The translations under genes were made by a program, and so were the position numbers. Source: Nelumbo lutea (taxonomy: Eukaryota; Streptophyta; Magnoliopsida; Proteales; Nelumbonaceae). From it: a stretch of DNA of 64,000 bases. The stretch spans positions 69,002,401-69,066,400 of the forward strand of contig JAKGHH010000001.1 of assembly GCA_022828595.1 (NCBI GenBank), written 5' to 3'. Below are positions 45,440-56,210 of the stretch, piece after piece. A model generated the notes under the pieces. The model was not told the origin of the DNA and searched no databases. It was given only the letters and a program-made list of their open reading frames with translations. The stretch's first letter is position 1. Each line of letters opens with the position of its first letter.

Positions 45440-46344
45440 GGCTTCATTTGGATGTGGTGTAAATACAAAATTACACTGATGTATTTGGAAAATGACTGGA
45501 CAGGTCAACACAAAAGATGAATTGGTCATGTTTAGTTTCACATTGTTGTTTGTTTGGAAGATCGGTGTAAATGATGAGAGTATTTTCTAGGTGTCTTTGG
45601 AAGATCGGTGTAAATGGTTCAACAAGAACTTTTTCATCTCTTTGACACCAGTAAGCTTTAAATGGAGGTGAACCCGTTTTCCTTCTTTGAGAGACCTAGA
45701 GCTCACATATTGCTGGAGGAGGAAGGCAAGCGTATAGTGGTCTAAGCGAAGGCCACGATAACAGAGAAGCTCTAAGGATTCAACTGCTTCTTTGAGTTTC
45801 CCCTGTGAGTAGAGATCGATGACACGTTGGATGACATAGGGATGATTGAGTTTCTTCTTTCAAGTTAGAATGGCTGAGAGAATGAGAATGCAATTCAAGG
45901 AAGGGACAAAGAACATCGTAGAAAAAGATCGTGTAAGGTGTCATCATCTACGAATCTGATTCACAACTAACAAATGTCGGACGATTATGTCGGTCAACTA
46001 GTTGTGGCTACGACAGAGAAAGATAATGAGAGAGAAGAAGAAGAAGAGAGAGAGAGAGGAAGTGGAAACAACAGTGGTGGATGGTGCTAGCGAATGAAAC
46101 TCGACGGTGAGAGAGAGAGAGAGGAGAAGAAAGAGCCATTGCTTTTACACTGAGGTTACTTTGTTCGAGTTTTACATTAAAAAAATTGATGTATTTTATA
46201 CATCGATTATCGAAGTAAAAAGGCTTCAAATGTGATGTTTTACACCAATATTTGATGTACTTTTACACCATCCAAACGGCCACAAAATTGGACCGGAGTG
46301 TAAAGTACACTAAACCGGCTTTTGCACCGCATCCAAACGCAACC
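45440..46344. mobile_element. Pack-type PIF/Harbinger element carrying a PPR gene fragment
   Basis: The inverted ends ggcttcatttggatgtggtg and, reversed, ggttgcgtttggatgcggtg are flanked by TAA on both sides (45437-45439, 46345-46347). TWA duplications and GTTTGGATG-type ends are hallmarks of PIF/Harbinger. No transposase is visible. The interior includes a 75-codon PPR fragment on the minus strand and a purine-rich tract (46018-46060). A 20-bp direct repeat, tttggaagatcggtgtaaat, occurs at about 45553 and 45597. Confidence 0.7.
45609..45947 (-). pseudogene. Pentatricopeptide-repeat (PPR) protein fragment, captured
   Basis: On the minus strand an open frame of about 85 codons without stops (from about 45863 down to 45609) reads ...HPYVIQRVIDLYSQGKLKEA...LDHYTLAFLLQQYVSSRSL, then KEGKRVHLHLKLTGVKEMKK. 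This is the pattern of plant PLS-class PPR proteins: helix pair, 'GxLxEAxExLE', 'Y..LL..C...SLxxGKxVHxH'. An upstream ATG at 45947 leads into the region in another frame (MMTPYTIFFYDVLCPFLELH), so one frameshift or a lost splice separates them. Intact PPR proteins have many repeats and usually exceed 400 residues; here only the first part survives. It lies wholly inside Harbinger ends, so it is probably a transduplicated piece of a host gene for organelle RNA processing. Family assignment is from motif reading. Confidence 0.7.
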
Positions 46345-48036
46345 TAAATGTTCCATAGTGTTGTTCACATGGCTCACTTGCTATTGACACGTCAGTTTAC
46401 ATGAACTTCATGTAATAATAACAGTTTTGAAGACTTGATTACATGGACTAGACTAATGTATCACATTAAGAGAGTAAGTGGCAGAGAATAAAGAGTCTAA
46501 ATCTAGTAAGCACATTTTAGTGAGCATACTAAAATCATTGCATAAACACAAAATTAGTGTACCACACCTATATTGTAAATGCGTCAGTAGGAATGATTTT
46601 ATTGTTTAAAAAGGAAACGGTGACAACCAGTTGGGATGGGTGCCAATGGCTTGAGAGTTGAGGTGGGATCTATACAACTACAGTCTCTCTATGGGCCCAA
46701 ATTCCCTCCCCATAAAACTCTATATGCACCAAACTTGGCATCCACCCACTCATTAGGAATATATCTTCTACATGTGTTAAATTCATATGAAGATGTTCCC
46801 AATATACAGTGGATGCCATTGCTTTCAAAGTGTATACAGAGTTTTTATGTGAAGAAAATCCCGTATTTAGGCAATTAGCTTTCAGAGTGTATATAGAGTT
46901 TCTATGTCTATGTCGCTGCCCTTGTGACATATATTAACATGGTTGGTGTGACATCAAGCCATTGATTTGAAAATATTTAAGACTACGGGTGTGATTTGAA
47001 TTCCATAAACAAACTTTAGAAGCAATTTCAAATCTTTTGAAAAATATATATAAACATTTGATTAAGCTAAAATCCATTGCCACCTAAAACGAATGAAATT
47101 AAATTATTGCAAAAAACTCTTCACATGTTTGGTGAAGTGGAGTGTAAATTATTTTATATTGCATCCTATAGTCATACCCATTTTTATCAAATAAATAAGA
47201 CCTAACATACATGATTTAGTAGCCAAAACCAAATTTTGCATGACTTGGTCAAAGCCTATTGACCATAATAAAAGGTGTTAAATCATAAAGGATAAAGATA
47301 TGTATGTGCAGTGGTCTATATTTGTGCAAATAAAGGATAAAGATATAGGTATATTTATTATATACATTAAAACCAAAACAAGTATTCTTTTAAAGTTTAT
47401 TTTTGAGATTTAAAATATGGTATCAAAACATGCACATTTCTTTTGAATCTTAGTATTTTTATTTTGTTTTATTTGAGAGAATTCATTGATCAAAAAGTTT
47501 AACATGTGACTCTTTAGAGAAAAGAAAATAAATATGATTATAATGCCATAAAGATATTTTACCCAAAAAAACTTATAGCCAATTAGTGGGAAACAAAAAG
47601 TGATAACCAATCAAGAGTATTTTCATAAAAAATCATAGGGATTAATTGGTCAAAGCCTTTCCAATATCATGTGGGCATCATATATAAGAAAAGAAAAGAA
47701 TTTCTTATGCCTCAACGAGAATTTTGTTTTCGTTGTTTCTGTCAAAAAAAAAGAAAAAAAAAAGATTCCTTTCTTTTTACTGAAGTAGTGAGAAAAATAT
47801 AAGAACTAAAAAAAACATAAATTTGGTCCCCTTGCATCAAAACAAAATAACCCAACTTTTTTATTATTTTTGCTTCTTAAAATCACTACATTATTTTCTA
47901 AATATTATATTAGAAATAAAATCCTTTTTTAAGAAGGCCTCTTAGGGCAAATTCATTCATCAATTCTTGCTAATCATTTCTTGTATAATTGTATCAAGTA
48001 AGAAAGAGGAATAGGGGACCACAATTTAATTCTGGT
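46345..48036. other. Non-coding stretch, no gene seen
   Basis: No coding region is supported. Around 46720-46900 are two 'tcagagtgtatatagagttt'-like copies (about 46828 and 46881). Around 47280-47345 'aaaggataaagatatg' is repeated. Confidence 0.4.
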
Positions 48037-48214
48037 CAAGGTTCAAAATTTCATCACATATCAAGGTTTGACCTATTTTTGCAGGTAGACAGGCCTAAGA
48101 TCTACCTCTTAATCAACTTTTGGAAAAAAAAATAAAAAAAAGGGTGGGCACATGATTCAAAATATTGATACACCTCTTGTAGCATATCGAGATGTATCAA
48201 TACTTTGAACCTTG
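48037..48214. mobile_element. 178-bp hAT MITE, CAAGGTTC family
   Basis: The ends 'caaggttcaaaat' and 'actttgaaccttg' are flanked by attctggt and attctagt (7 of 8). Confidence 0.8.
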
Positions 48215-48421
48215 ATTCTAGTACAAGGGATTTGAATTTCACCACCTTATGGGCACGTTAGCAATTATAGGTAGATGAAATATGAAGAAAGATATGAAGT
48301 GACCTAATAGGTTCTTGTACTCGACAATAAACTAGAGTATCATTCACATAAAGGTAATACATATGCCTTTACCATTTTTCACTTGTAGATGTGTATAGAT
48401 GGTGCCCTTAAACTAGTTTAA

Positions 48422-48660
48422 GAGCGAATTTGGCAAGTCTCTTTATGTGGTCTTTTCAGGTCTTTTAAAAGCTTAGAACAGTAAAGTTTGATATTTCTCT
48501 ATTTGGCAATGAAAGACAATAAGCTAAAAAGATCATGGTAAACTAGGACACTTACCAAACGGTCTAAACCTTTAAAGACAACACTTCAAAAGCTCATTAC
48601 ATTTTTTGGCCATTTAGGCTATATGGGAAAATCTTCCTAAAAAGACTTGCCAATGATGCC
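48422..48660. mobile_element. 239-bp Tourist-like MITE (PIF/Harbinger)
   Basis: The inverted ends 'gagcgaatttggcaagtc' and 'gacttgccaatgatgcc' are flanked by TAA on both sides. Confidence 0.7.
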
Positions 48661-48676
48661 TAAGTTATGTTCCAAG

Positions 48677-49164
48677 TAAGGGTGTTCGCGGGTCGGATTG
48701 AGTCATTTTCTTCAACCAACCCGACCTAGTCGGTTTATTTATTGACTAAATCGAAACCAACCGACCCAAACATGAAGGGTCAGCTTATCGATTTAGTCGG
48801 TTTATGTAACCTCTCTTTTTTCTCTTTTCAAAATTAAAGAGTGAAGACTCTAACAATTGTCTCTCAATTCCAATTTCCAAGAGTCCTTGATAGTAATGCT
48901 TGCTAAATCCAAAAAGGTAATAAATAAACTAGTAAGGATAATAAATAACTTTATTTAAGGGCTGAGTAAGGACTACTTAGAAATTACTTAGAACATATAG
49001 GTCGGATTGGTTTCAGTTTTCATGTATAAAAACCAAAAGCCGAACTGAGTTGTTGGTTTATTTTCTCACACAAATTAGAATCGTATAGTGGTTTTGAAAA
49101 ACTAATCAATTCAGGTTGGGTCAAGCTAGTTTGGTCGGTTTGACATTTAATGTGAACACCCCTA
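48677..49164. mobile_element. 488-bp hAT-type element with perfect 8-bp TSD
   Basis: The ends 'taagggtgttc' and 'gaacacccta'-type (gaacacccc-ta) are flanked by the exact duplication gttccaag (48669-48676, 49165-49172). It lies 16 bp after the Tourist-like MITE. Confidence 0.85.
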
Positions 49165-49222
49165 GTTCCAAGCTATTATGAAAATTTGATGAAACAAAAG
49201 ACCATGCAGCTCAAGCTATTAT

Positions 49223-49720
49223 GTTCTTATACCATGCATATTTGCAATTGTATTCTTTCCAAACTGAACCTAATGTTTTAATCATAGTGACTTCAACTAA
49301 AAAATGTTGTTTAGTGGTAGGTTTCTATAATTCAACCTAGGCGTGGCCATGTGGGTTATATACTTCTTAGGTTCTAACGGTAAAATGATCAAACCGCCCA
49401 AAACCTAGGCATGGGGCACTCTTCCACCAGAAAGTGTCAAAGATGATGAACATATTGTAGTTTTGGGCGGTTTGATCATCTTTGACAATATGTTCATCAT
49501 CTTTGACCCTTTCTGGTGGAAGAGTGCCCCATGCCTAGGTTTTGGGCGGTTTGATCATTTTACCATTAGAACCTAAGAAGTATATAACCCACACGGCCAC
49601 ACTTAGGTTGAATTATAGAAACCTACCACTGAACAACATTTTTTAGTTGAAGTCACTATGATTAAAACATTAGGCTCAGTTTGGAAAGAATACAAATGCA
49701 AATATGCATAGTATAAGAAC
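49223..49720. repeat. Foldback sequence with 235-bp arms and a 28-nt loop
   Basis: The arms 49223-49457 and 49486-49720 are of equal length and differ at about ten positions by eye (roughly 96% identical). The outer 50 bp of each arm resemble the TTAGTTTGGAAG MITE end. The loop 'tagttttgggcggtttgatc...' repeats a piece of the arm. A transcript across it would form a very long hairpin. There is no coding signal. It could be a foldback MITE or a young inverted duplication able to make small RNA. Confidence 0.9.
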
Positions 49721-49767
49721 AACCATCTAAATATAAATATAGTACACATGTATATATTTTTTTTTGG

Positions 49768-49935
49768 CTGGACTCAGATTGGGTTGGGCTCAAATTACCT
49801 GAAGCTTCAACCCAAGCCCAATTCAAGTTTAGGTCGAGCTTGAGTTTTTTTTTCGCCTAAGCCCAGCCTACAAACCGAAAACTCAAGTGCAACTCTTGCA
49901 AAAAATTGGGTTGGGCCCACCCAAATTGCACCCCT
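49768..49935. mobile_element. Truncated hAT-type element, GGGTTGGG family
   Basis: The right end 'cacccaaattgcaccccta' and 'gattgggttgggctc' are family features. The left end is lost in a T-run. Its right edge abuts the LINE fragment. Confidence 0.5.
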
Positions 49936-50560
49936 ACTTCTACTTAAGCCGAATTTATAGCTCTTTATGATGGTCTTCCTTGTTGCATTGAAGAAGGTAT
50001 AATGGAAATTGAGATCGAAAGTGATAATAATGCTCTAGTTGATATCATGGAAGAAAAGTTTGTCCACCCATGATCAATGACCTACACTTGTAGGAAGATT
50101 AGAGGGTTACTTAATTGCATGAAAGTGGTTTTCACCGACGCTCTTATAAAAAGAAAGAGAGGTGCATATTTTCTTGCTAATAGAAATATTGATGGTCAAA
50201 GCCTTGTGCCCTACAATTTTTATGTTCACTTTTGGAGGAATCTTGTCCGACTTCTTGAAGAAGAGTATAAATGTCCCTATGGCTCGTTTCAACTAAAATG
50301 GTTTGGTGAATTCTTTTTTAACATAAGTGGCATAGTCTCATTTTGCATATTGATTTTTTTATTGGATTAGATGGTTGCTTTTTCTTGCATGTCTTTGCTT
50401 CCTTTTGAGTTTATTTTAGGCTAAGCTAAGAGTGGTAGGGAGAGATATATATTGCTTGGGTATGGAGCAAGGCAAGGTATGTTTTCCCCTTTAATATTTC
50501 ATCTTCCCTTTGATAATGGTTAATAAAATTTCAAGGTGGTCATCCCTCTACTTGGAGTAA
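49936..50560 (+). mobile_element. LINE fragment A: RNase H-like domain and 3' end
   Basis: The frame AEFIALYDGLPCCIEEGIME then IEIESDNNALVDI matches the plant LINE-type RNase H pattern (AEl.Al..Gl..a...G....eiEsDs...v..i), and the end FTDALIKRKRGAYFLANR matches the usual 'H..R.aN..AD.LA' stretch in degraded form. One stop interrupts it (tga at about 50071). It is 5'-truncated where the hAT fragment ends. 'taataaaatttcaagg' near 50520 may be the 3' UTR end. Confidence 0.6.
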
Positions 50561-50944
50561 AGTTTGGGGTTAAAGAAAAATATAGCATATATGTATGTAT
50601 TATATATCCATGCATATTTGCTTAACAATTCAAGTTCAAAGGTTAAGATGTATTATATATCCATGCATAAGTATAATGTTCCTAAAACATGATAATTTTG
50701 TCTCATATATATACTAATGCCGAAGACTATTAACCACAACCAATTTGCCCTAAGTTTAGGAAATGAAAATGCTTTATTTTCAAAAAAAGGGTGAAGAAAT
50801 TAAACCAACTAAAACCTAGCTCATACCTAATCTAAACAGACCTAAATCCAACCTAACCTAGCCTGACTTGCATCTCGGCCTAGTCCCAAGAAATTAGATG
50901 AATAAGACTTAAGAAGAAATGCCATTTTTACTATAAGTGCATAT
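50561..50944. other. Non-coding spacer
   Basis: 'tgtattatatatccatgcat' occurs twice (about 50597 and 50648). No coding region is supported. Confidence 0.4.
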
Positions 50945-51940
50945 GACTCAACCTTTGCATTACAATGTATAAAACAATAGCAAAAGTTCTTATTAATAGG
51001 GTTAAGCCTCTCATAGGGAAATTATTTACTGCGATCAAAGTGCTTTTACCCCTAGGAGATTCATTTAAGACAATATATATTGGTGGTCACGGGATCGGAA
51101 AAAAACAAAAGGAAAGATTTCCTTGATCGCTTTAAAACTGTATACGATGAGGCTTATGATAGAGTTGAATTGGTTTTCTTAAAAAGATGCTTCAAAACTA
51201 GGTTTTAGTAACAAATGGGTTAATTAGGAAATTGAGTGTGTTACAACAATGTCTTATCAAATTTTAGTCAATGGATATTTGTGCAATAGTTTGAAACTAG
51301 AGAGGGGGCTTAGACATGGAGACCCTTATCCCCTTACCTATTCTTCTTTTGTTCTAACGTGTTGTCTATTTGCCTAACTAATACGATTGTTCAAAAAATA
51401 ATTTTCGGTATCAAAATTACTAGGGATGGCCCAACAATAGTATCTCACTTGTTTGGTGTAGACAATAATTACATTTTCGAAAGAGCTAATGTTTCAGAGA
51501 TCCAAAAAAGCCATGCTTAATCACTCGATTGAGAGGATAGAAAAAAGATAATTAAATTGGCATGGTTTATTCCTCTCTTAGGTAAGGAAGGAAGTGCTCT
51601 TGAGAATAGTTGTGTTTGCCATTCTTGCCTACACATGTCTTGTTTTCTTGATTCCAAAGCATACTTGTAATGGATTAAAAAACCTGTAATGAAGATTTTG
51701 GTGGGGTAGGATCAACACTTCAGGATAATTCATTGAGTGGGTTGGTATTTTTTTTTAAAGTAAGAATAAATTAGATGACAAGTTAAGTTTTCATGACCCT
51801 CATTTGTTCAATCTTCCTATCCTTGCAAAGCAAGCGTGGGAGATTGGCAAGATGAAAATAACTTGTGGGTTAAAATTGTCAAAGCTAAATATCTCAATGG
51901 GAGGAGCTTTTTTGTCTTTTAACTTACCTAAATGGAGTTC
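50945..51940 (+). pseudogene. LINE fragment B, 5' part: L1-type reverse transcriptase remnant
   Basis: Across shifted frames the order of plant L1 reverse-transcriptase motifs is readable: MYKTIAKVLINRVKPLIGKL, then YDEAYDRVELVFLKRCF, then SYQILVNGYL and ERGLRHGDP, then SHLFGVDNNYIF at the catalytic site, and LPILAKQAWEIGK near the end. The active-site FADD is changed to GVDN and there are several stops and frameshifts, so it is dead. The LINE continues at 60979 after the copia insertion. The 5' end (endonuclease part) is missing. Confidence 0.75.
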
Positions 51941-53854
51941 TGTTAGACAGTGTATGCCCTTAACTCCAATCAAAATGATGCACATTATGACATTTAATAT
52001 AAATGAATAAAGTACATATTTGATTCATGTTATTATGGTGTTTTTTGTGTAATACCCTTAAACTGGACACATATGAGACTCGTGTTAGTTTAGAATGTTC
52101 ACACCCATTGGATAGATTTGGGGAGATTTATCTTGCCAAGGCTAACACTGATGTGCCGCCAAGTTGGTTGGAGTGGCTTGTCTCAGCTGCTAGGGTGAGA
52201 CCTGAGGTACATGCTGTGTGGATTTTTTTGAAACCCTAAACCAGTCCAGAATTCTAGTATTACCCTGGACATTGGAGATAGATGGGCAAAACTGGAATGT
52301 TACACCTGACCCCTAGACTCGACTATGATACTACACTAGATGTCAGATTGGGCAATCTTTGATATGCCAATCGGTGAGATCCTTAGAGGGGGTCAAAACC
52401 TGGGTATGTTGAGACAGTCTGAGAATTCATCTGAGTGGATGATCATAGTGACAGGATCACCCCCTTTGTTGGACAAAGTGAATGATCGAGAATACACTCT
52501 CTCTGATGGAAACCTAAACTACTGGCAGTTGATTTCAATCGTTGAAATTTGTTTTGGAATATCTATACATATATATATATATTATGGTTTCAAAATGTTT
52601 GCAAAATGTATTAATTCCCGGGATCCATGTGAGTAGAGAGCGCAACACTATACCTTGCAGCCGAGGGAGAGGTCCTCTCTTGTCGGGCAGTGTTTGATCA
52701 TTATGGGCTGAGATGTTAAGTGTAAGACCATTGAGGGTAATACTTAATGGGCTAATCTTGCATCTGCCCACAGTCCTTGGGTTTTTATAAGGTGGTTTGA
52801 CCCAATGACCATTTTGTGTAAATGTTGGGCCCATTAAAAGCCCATGGTGATGGATTCAGGGGTTCACTTTTTCCTATAGTGAATTCGGTTAGGCCTTATA
52901 ACAGAGGTTGGGCTGAACCCATGTGACTGATGTGTAGATCAATGTTTGGGTTCCACGCCATACAAGGATAGTCAACTGGGCAACAATTTGGAGGTGTAAT
53001 GAGCACATAGACTTAATGGGCCTAAAGCCCAATTCAATCTGGCTTAATAAGATTAATTGAATAGGGGTGGTTCTGGATTTAGATTAGCAAATGGAATAAG
53101 GGGTTACCCCTATCCACTCAAAGAGTCCATATCCAAATAAAGATTTGGATAAGAAAATTCCTAATTTGATTAGGATGGTTGATCTTTATCTACAGATAAG
53201 TTAAGGGATTATCCTTATCTCTTAAAGAGAGCTTCAGATCCAAATACAAGATTTGGATTAGGAAACTCCTAATTGGATTAGGAGATGCTCTCTTTAAGGC
53301 TATAAATAGAGGAACAGGGCAAACCTCCAAGACACAACACTCAGTTCACAGATTACACAGAGAGAAGAATCTATAATTTAAGTGCTCCTGTCTTCTCCTC
53401 TTTCCTACTCTTGCCGCCCCTATCAATTCGATCTCCCCAATGGGAGTGATCAAGAACAGTTCTTGATATTGCCTTTTGGTAGAAAAGGCAATCTGAAGTC
53501 GTGCTCACCTGCCCTTCATTACATTCTTGCTAAAGAATTTGGTTCTTGTTGAAAATCCCTTCTACCGATTTTGGTGCACCTCACATTGTGTCATCTTCAA
53601 TGGGAGCAGTCTTTGGTTTTCTCCTTGAGCGTGAACACCTTCATTGGGAGTTATTGTTACTCCATATCAGGTATATCACTCTATTCCCTTTTGGTTTCAG
53701 ATCTGGTCCAATTTGGTTTCAAGATTAATCCTTGAAAAGGCAGTTTTCTAATATAGGGGATGCAATTCCCACATGGGAGAGAGAAATTTTTGAAATTTTG
53801 CCTAACCTTCCTATAGGGTTCGGCCATCCATATGATGGATCTCTCATCCCTTCA
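51941..53854 (+). repeat. 5' LTR of the copia element
   Basis: It starts tgttagacag and ends ctcatcccttca, immediately before the primer-binding site. It contains a TATA box (tataaata, 53301-53308) followed by a short leader. Frames read within it are LTR shadows. Confidence 0.95.
53301..53308 (+). promoter_or_regulatory. TATA box of the 5' LTR
   Basis: TATAAATA lies about 550 bp before the LTR end and is conserved in the 3' LTR at 60424-60431. It would start the genomic transcript at about 53330. Confidence 0.7.
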
Positions 53855-53855
53855 G

Positions 53856-53868
53856 TGGTATCAGAGCC
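53856..53868 (+). promoter_or_regulatory. Primer-binding site, initiator tRNA-Met type
   Basis: tggtatcagagcc, one base after the 5' LTR, is the standard plant copia primer-binding site. Confidence 0.95.
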
Positions 53869-55463
53869 AAGTTCAAATCTTGAACCAAATTAAACCAGAT
53901 CTAGATTTGTGCAAATGGGCAGAAGGCGTTTTACCCGATTTGCGCAGTTAGCGTTTTTAGAGAAATTTGTTCCTAGTTTTTTGGCGATTGATCTGAAATC
54001 AAATCTTTTTAAATCTGATATATATTTAGAATTGTTCTATATATATTTTTTTGAATTTTGGGTTGTTCGTACTGTGGAGATCGAATTCTTTAATGGTGCA
54101 AGAAATCTACACACCTATTGTTCTTTCTCATTCTTGGTCTGTAATTAATTATTTTTAATTGTTATACAGAATGTATAGGAATTCAATTCTGATGTAATAT
54201 TAACAAAAAATAGGTTTTCTATTTTATTCTATTCAAAGTTGAAGTAGATTGTGCAGAGGAGAAGTTTTCGCAGATATGGGTTCAGCCATCTGCGATTTGT
54301 AGTTTTGGAAATTGCATGCCATTATCTAATTTTTGTTTTGTAGGGTAGCAGTCCTATGAACAACCCTCCTACTGATTCTTGATTGTCTTGTTTTAGTTAT
54401 TTAATTTTAGATCAATTTTTCTTGAATTAAATCTTGAATTAAAAATCAAACCCTAGACCCATTTGAACTAGATTGGACCAAACTGGTTGGAACGAATCTG
54501 TGGTTCGATGGGGGTTGTTCTCAACCCTAATTTTTTCACTCATGGGTCCAGGAGTTGATGGTTAATTACAAGATGTAATTCAACTCACATCTGTAAAACC
54601 CAATTTTAATATGTTAAAACTGCTTTAGCCCATTTCAGCATAAAAGCTATATGGGCCTTAATTATGGGTTTTACAGTTATTTAATTGATTGGATCAATTA
54701 TGATTTTCATGCATGTGATGTATGGATGTGTGATGTGCAACGTTCATGGGCCATAAGTACTTGGCCCATGCTGATTCGATAATGGCTCTTGCACACATCA
54801 TGGCTGAATGCACATCATTGCCATGGTGTTCTTAAGATCATTGGATGATCTCCCTTTATGGTGGGCCCTACACCAGCTTCCTCCCCAAGAGGAACCATGC
54901 AGAACCCTAGCCGTTTAGGGCCCATCTAAATCTAGATTTATGAAAGTCAGTAAGAGACATTGTGGTTTGACCTAAATTAAACTAGGGCATAATCACTTGT
55001 TCCCTCCTGAAATATGAGTGCATGTGATAGGGAGATTCATGTGATGAACTCTCTAAAGGCCTTTCATCATTAACATGAAGATGAGTCATTCAGTAATAAG
55101 GAAACACACCATAAAATTGGGCTATCCATTTGTTGTTGGATCTATTGGTGGACAAAAAGATTTAAACCTAAAATGGCAATGAACCTTGTCTGACAAAGGC
55201 CAAAGGGGAAGCTCATAAGATGAGTGGATATTATCCTTCATAGAAAGGTGGTGGGGTTATGCAGCTAAAACAGTTGGCTTCATGCAACCTATGTGATTTC
55301 CCACATTTCTAGGGACATAATTCGTAGTCTCCGTCACTGAGATATGAGGGAAATCTCAGAGATGAATAAATGGAAATGGAACGTAGATTAAAAGTCATAT
55401 CTATGTAGATAACATGAATCAAATAAGGTTGTGGACTAATATTTGTTTTGCCCTTTATCAGAA
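53869..55463 (+). other. Untranslated leader of the copia element
   Basis: About 1.6 kb between the primer site and the gag start holds only short frames without domains. Confidence 0.6.
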
Positions 55464-56210
55464 ATGGCAAACGATCAATTCGCTAAACTGTTGGATGACA
55501 ACAAACTTAAGGGCCCAAATTATGCTGATTGGTTCCATAACCTTATGCTGGTCCTAACGTCCGAGAAATTGGACAAGATTGTGAAAAACCCTGCTCCGGA
55601 TCGTTCGGGTGACTGGGCTTCTGAGACCAGACGGAGAGAGTATCAAGAATGGGAGGAGAAAAATTCTCTTGCCCGGTATTATATTATAGCCTCTTTGGAT
55701 AATCCAATACAGCAACAACTCGATAAGATCGAAGTGTCCAAGGACATATTGGATATGTCTTAAAGTTGTTTATGACCACATAGATGACCGAGAACCAATA
55801 GGTTCATGACCATTGTCTGAAGATGATGGGTTATATTAATGAATTGGAGGTTCTCAAGTCAGGGCTAGACCATGACACTAAAATTGATGATATCCTCAAT
55901 TCCCTGCCTCCCTCCTTCAATTAATTTACCATGAAATATAACATGAATAAGCTAAACGTTAGCCTTCAGGAACTCAACAATATGTTGTAGAGGGCTGAAG
56001 AACTGATTAAGAAGGATAAGCCAATAGCCATGCTTGTTGAAAGTGGCAAATCATGCAAAAGAAAGCGGAAGTTAAAGGGAAGGCTCAGTGGAAAAGTAGC
56101 AAAGCTAAGAAGCAGAAGAAGGATAAGGCATCGGATGCCTGCCACTTCTACAAATAGGTCAACCACTAAAAGAAGAATTATCCTCAATTTCTACTTCCTG
56201 GTGTATTGAC
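55464..56210 (+). pseudogene. copia gag remnant
   Basis: It starts MANDQFAKLLDDNKL, then NYADWFHNLMLVLTSEKLD, typical of copia gag. The first frame breaks at 55762. The rest is found in shifted frames (NKLNVSLQELNNML) and reaches a zinc-knuckle relic near 56131-56180, DACHFYK*VNH*KKNYPQ, which has lost cysteines and gained stops. Confidence 0.8.

Noticed and set aside
52340..52834. Frames of 98-99 codons, repeated at 59484-59955
   Set aside because: Both lie in the copia LTRs, and the same sequence in both LTRs explains the duplication.
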